Positions 32,315 to 32,347 of a stretch of DNA of 32,347 bases are shown piece after piece; position 1 is the stretch's first letter, and each line of letters begins with the position of its first letter. The stretch is from an uncultured Oscillibacter sp. (GTDB taxonomy: Bacteria > Bacillota > Clostridia > Oscillospirales > Oscillospiraceae). Below the pieces are notes generated by a model, which was given only the letters and a program-made list of their open reading frames with translations, was not told the DNA's origin and searched no databases. Location of the stretch: NCBI GenBank assembly GCA_905234565.1, contig CAJOHW010000016.1, positions 1-32,347 of the forward strand, written 5' to 3'. The translations under genes were made by a program, and so were the position numbers.

Positions 32315-32347
32315 GAAGGGATTGCGGGGAAAGGGATTGCAGGGGAA
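32315..32347. repeat. Short direct repeat at the window edge
   Basis: AGGGATTGCGGGGAA is followed directly by AGGGATTGCAGGGGAA, two near-identical units of 15-16 bp that run into the end of the window, so the array may continue. Confidence 0.5.

Overview
The window looks like a chromosomal segment from a GC-rich, strictly anaerobic member of the Clostridia, most like the gut Oscillospiraceae (Flavonifractor, Pseudoflavonifractor, Oscillibacter and relatives). This is inferred from gene content and order: an rnfCDGEAB operon, rubredoxin, an archaeal/eukaryal-type ProRS, a DUF975 protein, a CarD-like gene followed by ispD-ispF, and strong AGGAGG ribosome sites with consensus sigma-A promoters. 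No rRNA, tRNA, CRISPR array, complete insertion sequence or phage was seen.

Layout. 1-2800 (minus): rpsO then pnp, separated by two large hairpins. 2848-7137 (minus): an RR-(degenerate GGDEF)-EAL protein, an Hpt protein, a cytidylate-kinase-like protein and 6-phosphofructokinase. 7200-14119 (minus): an F1Fo ATP synthase operon atpBEF-A-GDC. 14164-16005 (plus): CarD-like regulator, ispD, ispF, each overlapping the next by 4 bp. 16102-17616 (minus): proS, divergent from 17676-21205 (plus): a ParB-like/BMP fusion protein, a metallophosphoesterase and an M19 dipeptidase. 21239-23203 (plus): a DUF2325 protein. 23236-24515 (minus): rubredoxin and a DUF975 membrane protein. 24549-30136 (plus): the rnf operon. 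30147-31331: a lower-GC accessory patch with an XRE regulator and two small unknown genes. 31397-32303 (minus): a frameshifted degV.

The most unusual region is the ATP synthase operon. It has no separate atpH (delta) gene. Instead the first ~78 codons of atpA encode a sequence that matches the C-terminal domain of the delta subunit, fused in frame to a complete alpha subunit. The same alpha carries a ~45-residue Arg-rich tail. Subunit a has a duplicated first membrane segment plus PGRFQ motif (27 of 41 residues identical by hand alignment), and subunit c has an N-terminal signal-peptide-like extension. Together these suggest a rebuilt peripheral stalk and stator. Rnf in the same window would build the ion gradient that this enzyme uses; the c-ring residues look more H+ than Na+ type, by inference.

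Other points of interest are a three-copy ~68-bp intergenic repeat, a separate hairpin element between the divergent proS and BMP promoters, a perfect 15-bp palindrome at the rnf transcription start, a cloverleaf-like pnp leader structure, and a tandem 34/35-bp repeat after rnfB. All motif and family calls were made by eye; no database search or folding program was used.
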